64,000 nt of DNA. Source: Bacillaceae bacterium OF18-1A. Lineage in GTDB: Bacteria; Bacillota; Bacilli; Bacillales; Bacillaceae_G. The stretch is taken from assembly GCA_027694045.1 (NCBI GenBank), contig JAQEWB010000001.1, positions 992,001-1,056,000 on the forward strand, read 5' to 3'. The position numbers were made by a program, and so were the translations under genes. Shown here piece by piece: positions 44,146 through 52,580 of this stretch; position 1 is the stretch's first letter, and every line of letters begins with the position of its first letter. The notes beneath the pieces were generated by a model. The model did not search any database, was not told where the DNA came from, and saw only the letters and a list, made by a program, of their open reading frames with translations.

Positions 44146-44179
44146 AAAAAAGCTATCCTCTCTAAGAAAGGATAGCTTT
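44146..44179 (-). terminator. Rho-independent terminator of mtaD
   Basis: AAAGCTATCC / GGATAGCTTT with TTTTATAAAC tail on the minus strand, 3 nt past the mtaD stop. Confidence 0.85.
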
Positions 44180-44182
44180 ATT

Positions 44183-45490
44183 TTATCTTTGTAAACCTTT
44201 TTTATAACGGCTTGCTTCAAATATAATACGCTCTTCATCTAATGTTTTACATTCACCATTCCAAACAACACGTTTTCCGTTAATAATTACATCGCTTACA
44301 TCTTTTCCACTAGCTGCATACACAAGATGTGATAACACTTCATCTGCTGGCTGTAAATGTGGTTTATTAGACGGATCAATCGTAATAAAATCCGCACACT
44401 TGCCAACCTCTAGTGATCCCGTTTGTTTCATGCCAATTACTTCCGCAGCTCCTTTTGTTGCAAGAGAAAGGGCTGTTCCAACCGGTAATGCTGTTGCATC
44501 TTGATGAATACCTTTTTGTAATAAAGTTGCAATGCGCATTTCTTCAAACATATCTAAATTATTGTTAGATGCAACACTATCTGTTGCAATCCCTACTTTC
44601 ATTCCTGCTTCTAACATCGCTTTTACATTCGCTATACCAGAACCTAGTTTTAAATTACTATTCGGATTATGAGCTACTCGAACGTCGTGTTCTGCTAAGA
44701 AAGAACGTTCATTTTCATTTAATACTACACCATGTGCAATAACTGTTGGGCGTTTAAATAATCCGCAACTTGCAGCATATTCTACTGGACGTTTTCCGTA
44801 CTGTGCTTCAATATCACGTACTTCACGCTCTGTTTCAGACAAGTGAATATGAACCATCGTTTTGTTTTCTATTGCGATTCGTGCACACTCTTCTAACATT
44901 TCTGTGGAACATGTATATGGACTATGTGGTGCAACCATCGTAGTTAACATACCGCTTTCTTTATAATAACGCTTCACATATTTCTCAGCTTCTTCAATTG
45001 CTTTCTTTTCATCTTCTTTCGTTCCGAAGCTAAATAAAGTTCTTGAAACAGCAGCTCGCATTCCGCTCCTTGATACCGTTTCCATAATTGCATCTTGATC
45101 TACCCCAATTGGATTAAACATATCAGAAAATGTTGTCGTACCACTTTTCACCATTTCAAGTAATCCTAGTTCCGTACTAGCAACCGCAAGTTCTGGAGTA
45201 AATTGACTTTCAAGTGGCCAAATTCTTGTCTCAAGCCATGGCTGTAATAACATATCATCGCCAATTCCTCTTAAGAGACTCATTACAACGTGTGTATGTG
45301 TATTAACAAGCCCTGGTAAAACCCACTTTCCTTTCATGTCAACTACTTCATCTACTTCAAAATCATTAGCGAATTCTCCGCTCTTTACATCTATAATTTG
45401 ATCATTTTCTACAATGATATATCCATTTTCTATCACTTCGTTTTGTTCATTCATCGTTACAATAGTAGCGCTTACATAAGCTGTTTTCAA
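44183..45490 (-). CDS. mtaD: 5-methylthioadenosine/S-adenosylhomocysteine deaminase
   Basis: 435 residues from TTG at 45490 (AAAGGGGA 7 nt upstream); this gives the length of the annotated Bacillus MtaD, while the frame stays open to 45508. Amidohydrolase fold: zinc ligands in 'LVNTHTHVVMSLLRG' (~residue 65), 'VHIHLSETEREV' (~205), 'VIAHGVVL' and 'GIATDSVASNNNLDM' (catalytic Asp). Deaminates MTA and SAH to inosine forms. An MTA/SAH nucleosidase is encoded ~4 kb away (49082), so the window has two alternative routes for the same substrates. Confidence 0.93.
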   Translation of the reverse strand: MKTAYVSATIVTMNEQNEVIENGYIIVENDQIIDVKSGEFANDFEVDEVVDMKGKWVLPGLVNTHTHVVMSLLRGIGDDMLLQPWLETRIWPLESQFTPELAVASTELGLLEMVKSGTTTFSDMFNPIGVDQDAIMETVSRSGMRAAVSRTLFSFGTKEDEKKAIEEAEKYVKRYYKESGMLTTMVAPHSPYTCSTEMLEECARIAIENKTMVHIHLSETEREVRDIEAQYGKRPVEYAASCGLFKRPTVIAHGVVLNENERSFLAEHDVRVAHNPNSNLKLGSGIANVKAMLEAGMKVGIATDSVASNNNLDMFEEMRIATLLQKGIHQDATALPVGTALSLATKGAAEVIGMKQTGSLEVGKCADFITIDPSNKPHLQPADEVLSHLVYAASGKDVSDVIINGKRVVWNGECKTLDEERIIFEASRYKKGLQR

Positions 45491-45561
45491 AAGTATTTCC
45501 CCTTTCAACTCTATGAAGTTCCCTTTAATAAGTTACCACCATTATAGTAACTTATTAAAGA

Positions 45562-45921
45562 TTAAGAGTCAAAAGATAATTTTAATTCTTTCGTTATTTT
45601 TCCCTTCAAAATGCTATATTGCTTTTCATTTGTATCTGCAAATGCTTCTTCCCGATTTGACTTTTCATCCATATAATTCAATTTCCCATTGAATTGAGTC
45701 TCTGTAAAATCAAATCTCTGCCCATCTATAAAGTTATAAAAGTGCCACGCCTCTCTTACTTTTGTCTTTTTAATCTCTCCTCCGTATATACCTTGAACGA
45801 CTAAAGCTGTAACACCACATTGTCCCTTTGCCGGATTTTCAATTGTCCACTTTGAACTTGTTTCAATCGACCACGATCTTATTAATGCTTCATATATTTG
45901 CTTTCTCTGTACATAATCCAT
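45562..45921 (-). CDS. YunG-like protein
   Basis: 119 residues, cytosolic, resembling B. subtilis YunG. Conserved-looking blocks are 'PAKGQCGVTALVVQGIYGGEI' and 'AWHFYNFIDGQRFDFTETQF'. A Gln-Cys (34-35), His60 and Asp71 occur in the order and spacing expected of a papain/NlpC-like Cys-His-Asp site, but no peptidase activity is known and the domain is very short. Separated from mtaD by 71 bp and from the GNAT gene by 27 bp, so it may be co-transcribed with that GNAT gene. Confidence 0.78.
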   Translation of the reverse strand: MDYVQRKQIYEALIRSWSIETSSKWTIENPAKGQCGVTALVVQGIYGGEIKKTKVREAWHFYNFIDGQRFDFTETQFNGKLNYMDEKSNREEAFADTNEKQYSILKGKITKELKLSFDS

Positions 45922-45948
45922 TCTCAGCTTCTCCTACTATTAATAGTT

Positions 45949-46392
45949 TTACACATCATATTTCAAAAGAGGCAGTAAACGACCCTTAAAAACAGTGGAC
46001 GGTGTCTCTCCGATTAACTTTGCTCCCATTTTCAAGTAATATCCCTTTGCATTCGGATCACTATCAATCGTAAAACTTTTTAAGCCTAGTTCATTTGCTT
46101 TTTCTATTACATACTCCCAAAGTATTTTCCCGTAGCCTTTCCCTTTGTATCGGGGATGAATGTACAGGAAATCGAGAGCTTTATCATTACGTAAAAATGA
46201 GAAAAAACCAATCTTCGTATTATCGTTTTCTAAAACATATACAAAGTTATTTTTTATATACTCTTCTGTAATTGTTAAATCTTCCTTACAAGCAAGTATG
46301 AATTCTTCACTATAATTCCACGTCGCTTTTGATTGTAGTGCGAGTTCACTTAATTCATTTCCTTCACTTAATAACGCTTCTCTTATCTTCAT
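45949..46392 (-). CDS. GNAT N-acetyltransferase
   Basis: 147 residues. GNAT motifs are 'IREALLSEGNELSELALQSKATW' (β1-α1), 'FLYIHPRYKGKGYGKILWEYVIEKANELG' (motif A, R/KxxGxG/A acetyl-CoA loop) and 'SFTIDSDPNAKGYYLKMGAKLIGE' (motif B). The substrate is unknown. Ends in a region 27 bp ahead of the YunG-like gene on the same strand, consistent with a two-gene operon. Confidence 0.85.
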   Translation of the reverse strand: MKIREALLSEGNELSELALQSKATWNYSEEFILACKEDLTITEEYIKNNFVYVLENDNTKIGFFSFLRNDKALDFLYIHPRYKGKGYGKILWEYVIEKANELGLKSFTIDSDPNAKGYYLKMGAKLIGETPSTVFKGRLLPLLKYDV

Positions 46393-46485
46393 GATTCTTT
46401 CTCCTCACTTTCGATATGTAAACTATTAAAATGATTCGAAAAGTAATGAAAAAAACCTCTTATTTCCATGAATTAGAGATTACTT

Positions 46486-46509
46486 TTATAAAGTGAAACT
46501 TTAATCAGT
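46486..46509 (-). repeat. Isolated end of the bcr-like repeat (inverted)
   Basis: Its complement ACTGATTAAAGTTTCACT..TATAA matches the end of the repeat at 38679-38702 at 23 of 24 bases. The GC-rich body is missing, so this looks like a remnant or a truncated copy. Confidence 0.6.
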
Positions 46510-46534
46510 ACGGCTTGTAACAATGTATTTAAAG

Positions 46535-46567
46535 AAAAAACGCCATCTTTGACAGTTGGCGTTTTCT
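46535..46567 (-). terminator. Rho-independent terminator of the CoA-transferase gene
   Basis: AAAACGCCA / TGGCGTTTT with TTTTTTC tail on the minus strand, ~60 nt after the stop. Confidence 0.8.
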
Positions 46568-46625
46568 TCTTGTAAAATTTTTTTCAAACTTAATCTTTCG
46601 TTTTACTATTTCTAACGATACACAC

Positions 46626-48140
46626 CTATACAGTTTCCACTACCGCTTCAAGCATCGTTCCATTTTTAGCATAATTCGTATGCCAAGAAAAAGCTTTTTC
46701 TAAAACATGAGGAGTTTGTCCACCTCTTGTTTTTGCTTCTGCGTAATAAGCTCTTAACTGCTCACGATACATTGGATGTGCGCAGTTTTCAATAATCAAT
46801 TCTACTCTTTCGCTTGGCGCTAGTCCTCTTAGGTCCGCATATCCTTGTTCAGTGACGATAACATCTACATCATGTTCCGTATGGTCTACATGTGAAACGA
46901 AAGGAACGATACTTGAAATGTTACCAGCTTTTGCAATCGATTTAGTAACGAAGATAGCTAGACGTGCATTTCTTGCAAAATCACCAGAACCACCAATACC
47001 GTTCATCATTTTTGTACCTAAAACGTGAGTAGAATTGATATTTCCGTATATATCTAATTCTAAAGCAGTATTAATTGAGATTAATCCAAGGCGGCGAATG
47101 ATTTCAGGATGATTAGAAATCTCTTGTGGACGCATCATTAATTTGTCACGATATTTTTCAAAGTTAGAAAATACTTTTTGCATTTTCTCCTCTGAAAGTG
47201 TGATGGAGCAGCAAGAGGCAAAATTGACTTTTCCAGCATCCATAAGATCAAAGACCGCATCCTGTAAAACTTCAGAATACACTTCTAAATCTTCAAACTC
47301 AGAATCTAACATTCCATGAAGAACTGCATTAGCAACTGAACCAATTCCCGATTGTAGCGGTGCTAAACGATTTGTTAATCGGCCTACTTCGACTTCTTTT
47401 CGAAGGAACTCGATTAAATGCTGTGCCATAATAACCGTTTCTTCATCCGGTGGGACAATTGTAGATGGCGAATCTAGTTGGTTCGTAAATACAATCCCTT
47501 TAACCTTTTCAACATCAATCGGAATACCGATTGTTCCAATTCTATCATCTGTTTTCACGAGTGGAATTGGAAGCCTTTCCCCTTGTTTACCTGGTTCATA
47601 TAAATCATGTAGCCCTTCTAACTGCGCGGATTGAGCCATATTCATTTCAATAATGATGGACTTAGCATTTAAAGAAAACGCTAAAGAATTTCCTATTGAA
47701 GTCGTTGGAATAATCATGCCATCCTCAGTAATCGCAACCGCTTCCAAAATAGCAAAATCTACATCCATAACGTCAGCGCGAAGCAACTCTGCTGTATGAG
47801 ACAAGTGCTGATCCACAAATAAAAAGTCTCCATTATTAATCCCTTTTCGCATAGTCGCGTCAGCTTGGAAAGGTAATCTTTTCCCTAAAATTCCTGCCTC
47901 AGCAAATAATTTGTCTACATCCGATCCTAAAGAAGCCCCAGTATAAACATTTACTTTAAAAGATTCATCATTCTTAACTCGGTTTACAAGCGCAAATGGG
48001 ACTGCTTTCACATCACCTGCACGTGTAAACCCACTTAAGCCTAAAGTCATTCCACTTTCAATCCATGAAGCTGCTTCTTCAGGTGTAACTACCCGGTCTT
48101 TTAGACGTTCATCCCTAATTCTCTCCAAATTATTCTCCAT
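46626..48140 (-). CDS. Acetyl-CoA hydrolase/transferase family protein (succinate-CoA transferase-like)
   Basis: 504 residues, a class I CoA-transferase of the Cat1/AarC group. It moves CoA between acetyl-CoA and succinate or similar acids through an enzyme-glutamyl-CoA intermediate; the catalytic Glu is in 'DLEVYSEVLQDAVFDLMDAGKV' (~residue 285). 'GLSGFTRAGDVKAVPFAL' near the start and 'FGNINSTHVLGTKMMNGIGGSGDFARNA'-type glycine loop ('IYGNINSTHVLGTKMMNGIGGSGDFARNA') mark the family. Its LytTR regulator is encoded 127 bp upstream on the same strand, suggesting control of acetate or overflow metabolism. Confidence 0.88.
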   Translation of the reverse strand: MENNLERIRDERLKDRVVTPEEAASWIESGMTLGLSGFTRAGDVKAVPFALVNRVKNDESFKVNVYTGASLGSDVDKLFAEAGILGKRLPFQADATMRKGINNGDFLFVDQHLSHTAELLRADVMDVDFAILEAVAITEDGMIIPTTSIGNSLAFSLNAKSIIIEMNMAQSAQLEGLHDLYEPGKQGERLPIPLVKTDDRIGTIGIPIDVEKVKGIVFTNQLDSPSTIVPPDEETVIMAQHLIEFLRKEVEVGRLTNRLAPLQSGIGSVANAVLHGMLDSEFEDLEVYSEVLQDAVFDLMDAGKVNFASCCSITLSEEKMQKVFSNFEKYRDKLMMRPQEISNHPEIIRRLGLISINTALELDIYGNINSTHVLGTKMMNGIGGSGDFARNARLAIFVTKSIAKAGNISSIVPFVSHVDHTEHDVDVIVTEQGYADLRGLAPSERVELIIENCAHPMYREQLRAYYAEAKTRGGQTPHVLEKAFSWHTNYAKNGTMLEAVVETV

Positions 48141-48184
48141 ATGTAATCCCTCTCCTTGTTAATAGTCATAATTATTTTACACTT

Positions 48185-48213
48185 TAACAGTATCCAAATA
48201 GGGATTTCAGTAT
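48185..48213 (+). promoter_or_regulatory. Candidate LytTR direct repeat ahead of the CoA-transferase gene
   Basis: CAGTAT occurs at 48188-48193 and 48208-48213 (period 20 bp, one face of the helix), with an ACTGTTA-like half resembling LytTR sites. It lies between the regulator and its likely target. Short, so tentative. Confidence 0.35.
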
Positions 48214-48267
48214 ACAATGCCGAAAATTCAGATAAAACAGCGGATTTAGGTTCTAAAGCAGAATATT

Positions 48268-48912
48268 CTAGAATCCTAGCAGTTTGCGAAAATAGCTAGC
48301 GTATGACTGACTAACTGGTACTCTCTCTCCATTATCCATCGAAAGTAAGAAGGTAGAATGAGTATCAGGGTAAATCGCTTTAATATGATTCACATTTACA
48401 ATAAATGAGCGATGACATCTAATAAATGAATCCTTCGGAAGTAAATATTCGAATTCTTGTAGAGAGTATTTATGTGTACCGGATAGCTCCTCTGAATTTA
48501 CATACGTCTTTTTATCTTTCGCCTCTAAATACATGACCTCTGAAAAAGGTACCGGTATCCAGCCATCTGTTGTTTTCAAGGTAACGACTGACTTTCCATC
48601 CGTTAAGGCTGGATAAATTGCGGTCACGCATCCTTCAATCTTTCCATTATTTGAAAATGGTACAGCCATTCCATGATAAGGAATTCCAAAAACATCTCGG
48701 TTAATAAACTCAGAAGCTTTTTGCTTCGTCACCATTGCTTTATGAGCAATCGTCCCTTCTTTTATAGGATCACCGGCGCTAATCTTTAAATCAATTCTTT
48801 TACTTGGGCGATAGTAAATATATTCTTGCGTATTCGAAACAGCAATTGAAATTTCATCTGAAAATAACTCACCAATAACATCTAGTAGTAACCCTAATGT
48901 TTTATCTTCCAT
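48268..48912 (-). CDS. LytTR-family DNA-binding regulator
   Basis: 214 residues. The N-terminal ~105 residues form an unrecognised sensory domain ('GDPIKEGTIAHKAMVTKQKASEFINRDVFGIPYHGMAVPFSNNG' reminds of a PAS/GAF-like fold). The C-terminal LytTR domain (~112-214) has 'VPFSEVMYLEAKDKKTYVNSEE', 'LQEFEYLLPKDSFIRCHRSFIVNVNHIKAIYP' and 'RVPVSQSYASYFRKLLGF', an almost canonical set. No receiver domain and no kinase partner, so it may sense a ligand itself. It probably controls the downstream CoA-transferase gene. Confidence 0.88.
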   Translation of the reverse strand: MEDKTLGLLLDVIGELFSDEISIAVSNTQEYIYYRPSKRIDLKISAGDPIKEGTIAHKAMVTKQKASEFINRDVFGIPYHGMAVPFSNNGKIEGCVTAIYPALTDGKSVVTLKTTDGWIPVPFSEVMYLEAKDKKTYVNSEELSGTHKYSLQEFEYLLPKDSFIRCHRSFIVNVNHIKAIYPDTHSTFLLSMDNGERVPVSQSYASYFRKLLGF

Positions 48913-49032
48913 ACTATTAACACCTCGTTTACTATTATACTACTATTATGAACAGGCATCTGTTGCTTTATAAAAAGTTTGATTTTAAGTTACTTTTAAA
49001 ATTAGTTTTATTCACTATTACTTCGTTACTAC

Positions 49033-49062
49033 AAAAAACCTCACTTCAGAAAAGTGAGGTTT
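49033..49062 (-). terminator. Rho-independent terminator of mtnN
   Basis: AAACCTCACTT / AAGTGAGGTTT with TTTTGTAG tail on the minus strand, 20 nt past the stop. Confidence 0.85.
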
Positions 49063-49081
49063 CCTCTCATACAATATTTCT

Positions 49082-49771
49082 TTATTTTTTTAACGACTCT
49101 AGTAACTTTTTAACAAAATAAATTGAATTATGCGAAGCAGATACACAATTATCTTCAAACACTTCTATACCAGAAGCTTCTTCTGTATCTGTTATAGACC
49201 TCACCGCCAGAAATGGAATCGTATTTGCATAGCAGACGTGGGCTATACTTGCAGTTTCCATATCTACACAAAGTGGATTGTATTTAGAGATTATTTCTGT
49301 ACGACCACTCTCACTAATAAACGCTTCTCCAGTAACAACTTTTCCAAAATAAACATTTTGGGCGAATTGATTGTTCTCAACCACTTCTCTGCTTAATTCA
49401 AGCAGGTTTCTATCCGTTTTAAAATATACGCTTTCCATCCACGGATGATATTCAGTCAATATCCCTTCATCAACATCATGATATGCTATTTCTGTTGAAA
49501 TTACTGTATCTCCAATTTTCAATACTTTGTCGATTGCTCCTGCAACACCTGTTACAATAATATGCGTCACATGAAATTTATCTATTAATATTTGAGCTGC
49601 AATAGCTGCATTAACTTTACATACCCCGCAATATAAGGCAACAACTTCTATATTTTCATATTTCCCACTATGAAATGTTAACATCGCAAGGTTCGTTATT
49701 TCTTTATTAGACATTTCTTCAATAAATGGCATAATTTCATCTTCCGATGGGCCAATAATTCCAAATTTCAT
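49082..49771 (-). CDS. 5'-methylthioadenosine/S-adenosylhomocysteine nucleosidase (Pfs-like)
   Basis: 229 residues. Hydrolyses MTA and SAH to adenine and the thio-ribose. Catalytic residues line up with E. coli MTAN: Glu12 ('GIIGPSEDEIMP'), Glu172 ('CVDMETASIAHVC', ribose) and Asp195 ('AVRSITDTEE', base protonation). 'IIVTGVAGAIDKVLKIGDTVISTEIAYHDVD' is the phosphorylase-fold glycine loop. It differs from the common mtnN by having 'ITDTE' instead of 'ISDxA'. It may be a second copy with a narrower role. Confidence 0.88.
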   Translation of the reverse strand: MKFGIIGPSEDEIMPFIEEMSNKEITNLAMLTFHSGKYENIEVVALYCGVCKVNAAIAAQILIDKFHVTHIIVTGVAGAIDKVLKIGDTVISTEIAYHDVDEGILTEYHPWMESVYFKTDRNLLELSREVVENNQFAQNVYFGKVVTGEAFISESGRTEIISKYNPLCVDMETASIAHVCYANTIPFLAVRSITDTEEASGIEVFEDNCVSASHNSIYFVKKLLESLKK

Positions 49772-49858
49772 ATATTCATCTCCTTGAAACGGTTTCTATA
49801 TTTTTCGAAGCAAATTTTAAAAATTCTTTGTCCTTATCTCTAACAAATATATAAATAC

Positions 49859-49886
49859 AAGCCCAAAATACAAACAATTTGGGCTT
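49859..49886 (-). terminator. Weak terminator after the lipase-like gene
   Basis: AAGCCCAAA / TTTGGGCTT, tail TGTATTTATA with only a weak T-run, 7 nt past the stop. Confidence 0.6.
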
Positions 49887-49893
49887 AACTTTC

Positions 49894-50817
49894 TTATCTA
49901 TTATGCGCATCTAACCACGAAATTAAATCTTTAAATACTTCATCCTTATTTACTTCATGAAACATTTCATGTCTACCATTTTCATATAAACGTATTGTTA
50001 CGTCTTTCACACCACATTTTTTATAGTTTTCATATACTTCTTTTACACCTTTCCCCATATCCCCAACAGGATCACGATCACCAGAGAAAATATGTATTGG
50101 AAGATTTTCCGGCGTTTTTTTGAACTCTTCTAGTTTATTTACTTCTAATACACCAGAAAATAATTCTCGATAAAAACTCGTCGTACAAATGAATCCACAT
50201 AACGGATCCGCAATGTATTTATCAACTTGATTATTATCTGAAGATAACCAATCAAACTTTGTACGATTTGGCTTAAAGTGCGAGTTAAAGTTTCCGAAAG
50301 ATAAAAAGTTTAACATCGGACTTTTCGTTTTTGCTCCGCGTAGTTTCATCTCAATTGTTGCCACTTTATGACCAACGCCCCCTAAAAACCCTGGATTTCC
50401 ACCTGTTCCTGAAATGAGAAATCCATCATACAATTCGCCTCGGAGCTGTACAGCTCTTCTTGATAAAAAAGATCCCATGCTATGACCAAGTAAAAACAAT
50501 GGACATGTCTGCTCTTCTTTTATCATTTCAGAAACAAAGATAACATCAGATACAGCCTGTTTCCAACCTATGTTCGGTTCAAAATGACCATAGTCTTCGT
50601 CTCTTTTCACTGTTTTTCCATGCCCTTTATGATCATGCGCGTAAACACCATATCCCGCTTCTATTAAAGCATCAATACATTCTGTATACACACCTGCATG
50701 TTCTGTCATACCATGTGCAATTTGAACAATCCCTCTCGGATCCCCTTCTGGTAACCACTTACGTAAATAAATTTCCGATCCATCCAATGCCGTAACGAAA
50801 CTTTCCTGTACATTCAT
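49894..50817 (-). CDS. Alpha/beta hydrolase, monoacylglycerol-lipase/lysophospholipase type
   Basis: 307 residues from the ATG at 50817; the longer frame to 50895 adds 26 residues of atypical sequence and lacks a ribosome site. Catalytic triad is visible: Ser in 'GHSMGSFLSRR', Asp in 'SGDRDPVGDMGKGV' and His in 'YENGRHEMFHE'. 'IVQIAHGMTEHAGVY' is the oxyanion-hole block and 'HDHKGHGKTV' follows. No signal peptide, so cytosolic; substrate probably monoacylglycerols or lysophospholipids. The ribosome site GGGGG is weak. Confidence 0.87.
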   Translation of the reverse strand: MNVQESFVTALDGSEIYLRKWLPEGDPRGIVQIAHGMTEHAGVYTECIDALIEAGYGVYAHDHKGHGKTVKRDEDYGHFEPNIGWKQAVSDVIFVSEMIKEEQTCPLFLLGHSMGSFLSRRAVQLRGELYDGFLISGTGGNPGFLGGVGHKVATIEMKLRGAKTKSPMLNFLSFGNFNSHFKPNRTKFDWLSSDNNQVDKYIADPLCGFICTTSFYRELFSGVLEVNKLEEFKKTPENLPIHIFSGDRDPVGDMGKGVKEVYENYKKCGVKDVTIRLYENGRHEMFHEVNKDEVFKDLISWLDAHNR

Positions 50818-51029
50818 TCCGTCAGCCCCCAAATCTATTATGTTGTTCCAAAAAATGAATAACCATTCATTATCCTTATTATGTATTATAAGCAATTGCT
50901 TTCCTTATGACAAATGACAAATGACTCACTTTTCTAATTAGCTCTTAAATTACTATGTTGACGAACTATATATAAAATTATGTAGCAACTTACATAAAGT
51001 AACCACTATGTTTTTAGGAGGGTTCTACT

Positions 51030-51145
51030 ATGATGCCATCACTATTTTTAGCACATGGTTCACCGATGCTTGCTATTCAAGATACAGACTATACAAGGTT
51101 TTCAATGCTCACTGGGAAAGTGAAGTAGTAACAATTTATGATTAA
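51030..51145 (+). pseudogene. Relic of a 4,5-DOPA-dioxygenase-like (extradiol dioxygenase) gene
   Basis: An AGGAGGG ribosome site is followed by an ATG and the start of a DODA/YgiD-like LigB protein: 'MMPSLFLAHGSPMLAIQDTD'. After 'YTRF' the frame is lost; in a neighbouring frame 'AHWESEVVTIYD' (bases 51107-51142) is the block that follows in intact proteins (…FTAHWESE…), then a stop. So ~16 codons are deleted, with a frame change, and the rest of the ~250-residue enzyme is gone. The start frame now encodes only 32 residues (51030-51128). Confidence 0.75.
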
Positions 51146-51146
51146 A

Positions 51147-51186
51147 GAAAAGGATGAAGCAATGATTGCTTCACCCTTTTCTTTTT
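51147..51186. terminator. Bidirectional terminator between the dioxygenase relic and an MFS gene
   Basis: AAAAGGATGAAGCAA / TTGCTTCACCCTTTT stem (one mismatch) with T-runs both ways. Confidence 0.8.
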
Positions 51187-51196
51187 ATTCACCTAG

Positions 51197-52411
51197 TTAA
51201 CTAACTTCCAAATGTCGTTTCTCTGATACCTCTTCGTTCTTATTATGAAAATAAACCCAAATACACGCAATAAACAATAGTGATGATGTAGAGAAGAAAA
51301 CATATTGGAATCCCGCATGAGCTGCGATTTGTCCACCAAGCACTGGTCCAATCATATTTCCTAAAAACTGAAACGACTGATTATATCCAAATATTCGTCC
51401 CGTTACATGGGTTGGTGTATGTTGTTTTAGTAGAGTTTGTACTGAAGGTAATAATCCTGCTTGTGCGATACCTAATAAAAATCGAAGAATTAATAGTTGC
51501 CAAGCTGAGGTTACAAATGCTTGCGGTATAAAAATAATTCCTGCAGCAAACAATGCTACAACTAACGTTTTTTGAGGACCGACATGATCTGATAATCTTC
51601 CTAGTCTTGGTGCCGCCAAAATAACTGCTAATCCTGTCGCTGACATCACTGCACCTGCAATTGTTTCAATATGTGCTGTATGTGGACCTACTAAGTTTTT
51701 CACGTACAATGTAACAATCGGCTGAACAGACATATTAGCAAGTTGAATAATAAAAGTTGTTACAAATAAACTAATAATTAAATGCTTCGCTGGAACCAAC
51801 GTCCATACTTTTTTCGGCTGTACCTTTTTCGCTTGAACAGCGTGATTTTCTTCATGTAAAAAGAAAAAGACGATGAGAAAGGAAAGGAATAAAAAAGCCC
51901 CCGTAACTAAAAAGACATGTCGCATTCCAATTAACTCAGACAAATAACCTCCAAGTAACGGTCCAAGTAAAGAGCCACTCACACCACCAGTTGAAATTGT
52001 AGAAATTGCCCAACCTGAATGTTCTTTCGGAGTTTCTGCTGCAATAAATGTCATCGCGGTTGAAAGGAAACCAGATACTGCTCCCATCAAAAATCTTAGT
52101 GCGACAAGTTGATACACATCCGTTACAAACCCCATAAGCGTCATAATAATCGCCATACCAAGGCTCGCACGAATAAGCATCAATTTCCGTCCATGTATAT
52201 CACCAAGCCTTCCCCATATTGGCGATACAATCGCACCCATTAAAAATGTTACACCAAATGCAAGTCCCGACCACTGTGCAATACTAGAAGTGCCAGTTAC
52301 CCCTAATTCCTCAATGTAAAAAGATAAAAAGGGAATTACTAAACTCATACCGGCTGCAGTGGTAAAACAACCTAGCCAACAAATCATTAAATTCCGTTTC
52401 CAGCTGGCCAT
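51197..52411 (-). CDS. MFS multidrug-type efflux transporter
   Basis: 404 residues, 12 helices, from the ATG at 52411 (AAGGTGTGA just upstream; the longer frame from 52429 would contain that site). The MFS loop motif is 'GRLGDIHGRKLMLIRASLG' between helices 2 and 3. Helix 5 carries the antiporter-like 'STGGVSGSLLGPLLGGYLSELIG', the drug-efflux motif C (gxxxGPxxGG). Most like MdtG/NorA-type pumps that export structurally varied compounds with H+. The substrate is not known. Monocistronic. Confidence 0.85.
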   Translation of the reverse strand: MASWKRNLMICWLGCFTTAAGMSLVIPFLSFYIEELGVTGTSSIAQWSGLAFGVTFLMGAIVSPIWGRLGDIHGRKLMLIRASLGMAIIMTLMGFVTDVYQLVALRFLMGAVSGFLSTAMTFIAAETPKEHSGWAISTISTGGVSGSLLGPLLGGYLSELIGMRHVFLVTGAFLFLSFLIVFFFLHEENHAVQAKKVQPKKVWTLVPAKHLIISLFVTTFIIQLANMSVQPIVTLYVKNLVGPHTAHIETIAGAVMSATGLAVILAAPRLGRLSDHVGPQKTLVVALFAAGIIFIPQAFVTSAWQLLILRFLLGIAQAGLLPSVQTLLKQHTPTHVTGRIFGYNQSFQFLGNMIGPVLGGQIAAHAGFQYVFFSTSSLLFIACIWVYFHNKNEEVSEKRHLEVS

Positions 52412-52551
52412 TTTCACACCTTCTTTCATTCGATACCCATTCTACACCCTTTCTTGTAAAAAGTTTAGTAATTTGCTTTATTTGTAAGATTTACTACAAA
52501 ACCCGCTATTTTCTAGTAAAAATCACTGCATTACAACATTTTTTTCATAAT

Positions 52552-52580
52552 AAAACCAACTCCCAAATATGGAGTTGGTT
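52552..52580 (-). terminator. Rho-independent terminator of the Clp_N-GNAT gene
   Basis: AACCAACTCC / GGAGTTGGTT with TTTATTATG on the minus strand, overlapping the stop codon. Confidence 0.8.

Noticed and set aside
50818..50895. N-terminal extension of the lipase-like hydrolase
   Set aside because: The 26 extra residues do not resemble the family and have no ribosome site; the ATG at 50817 fits the family start.
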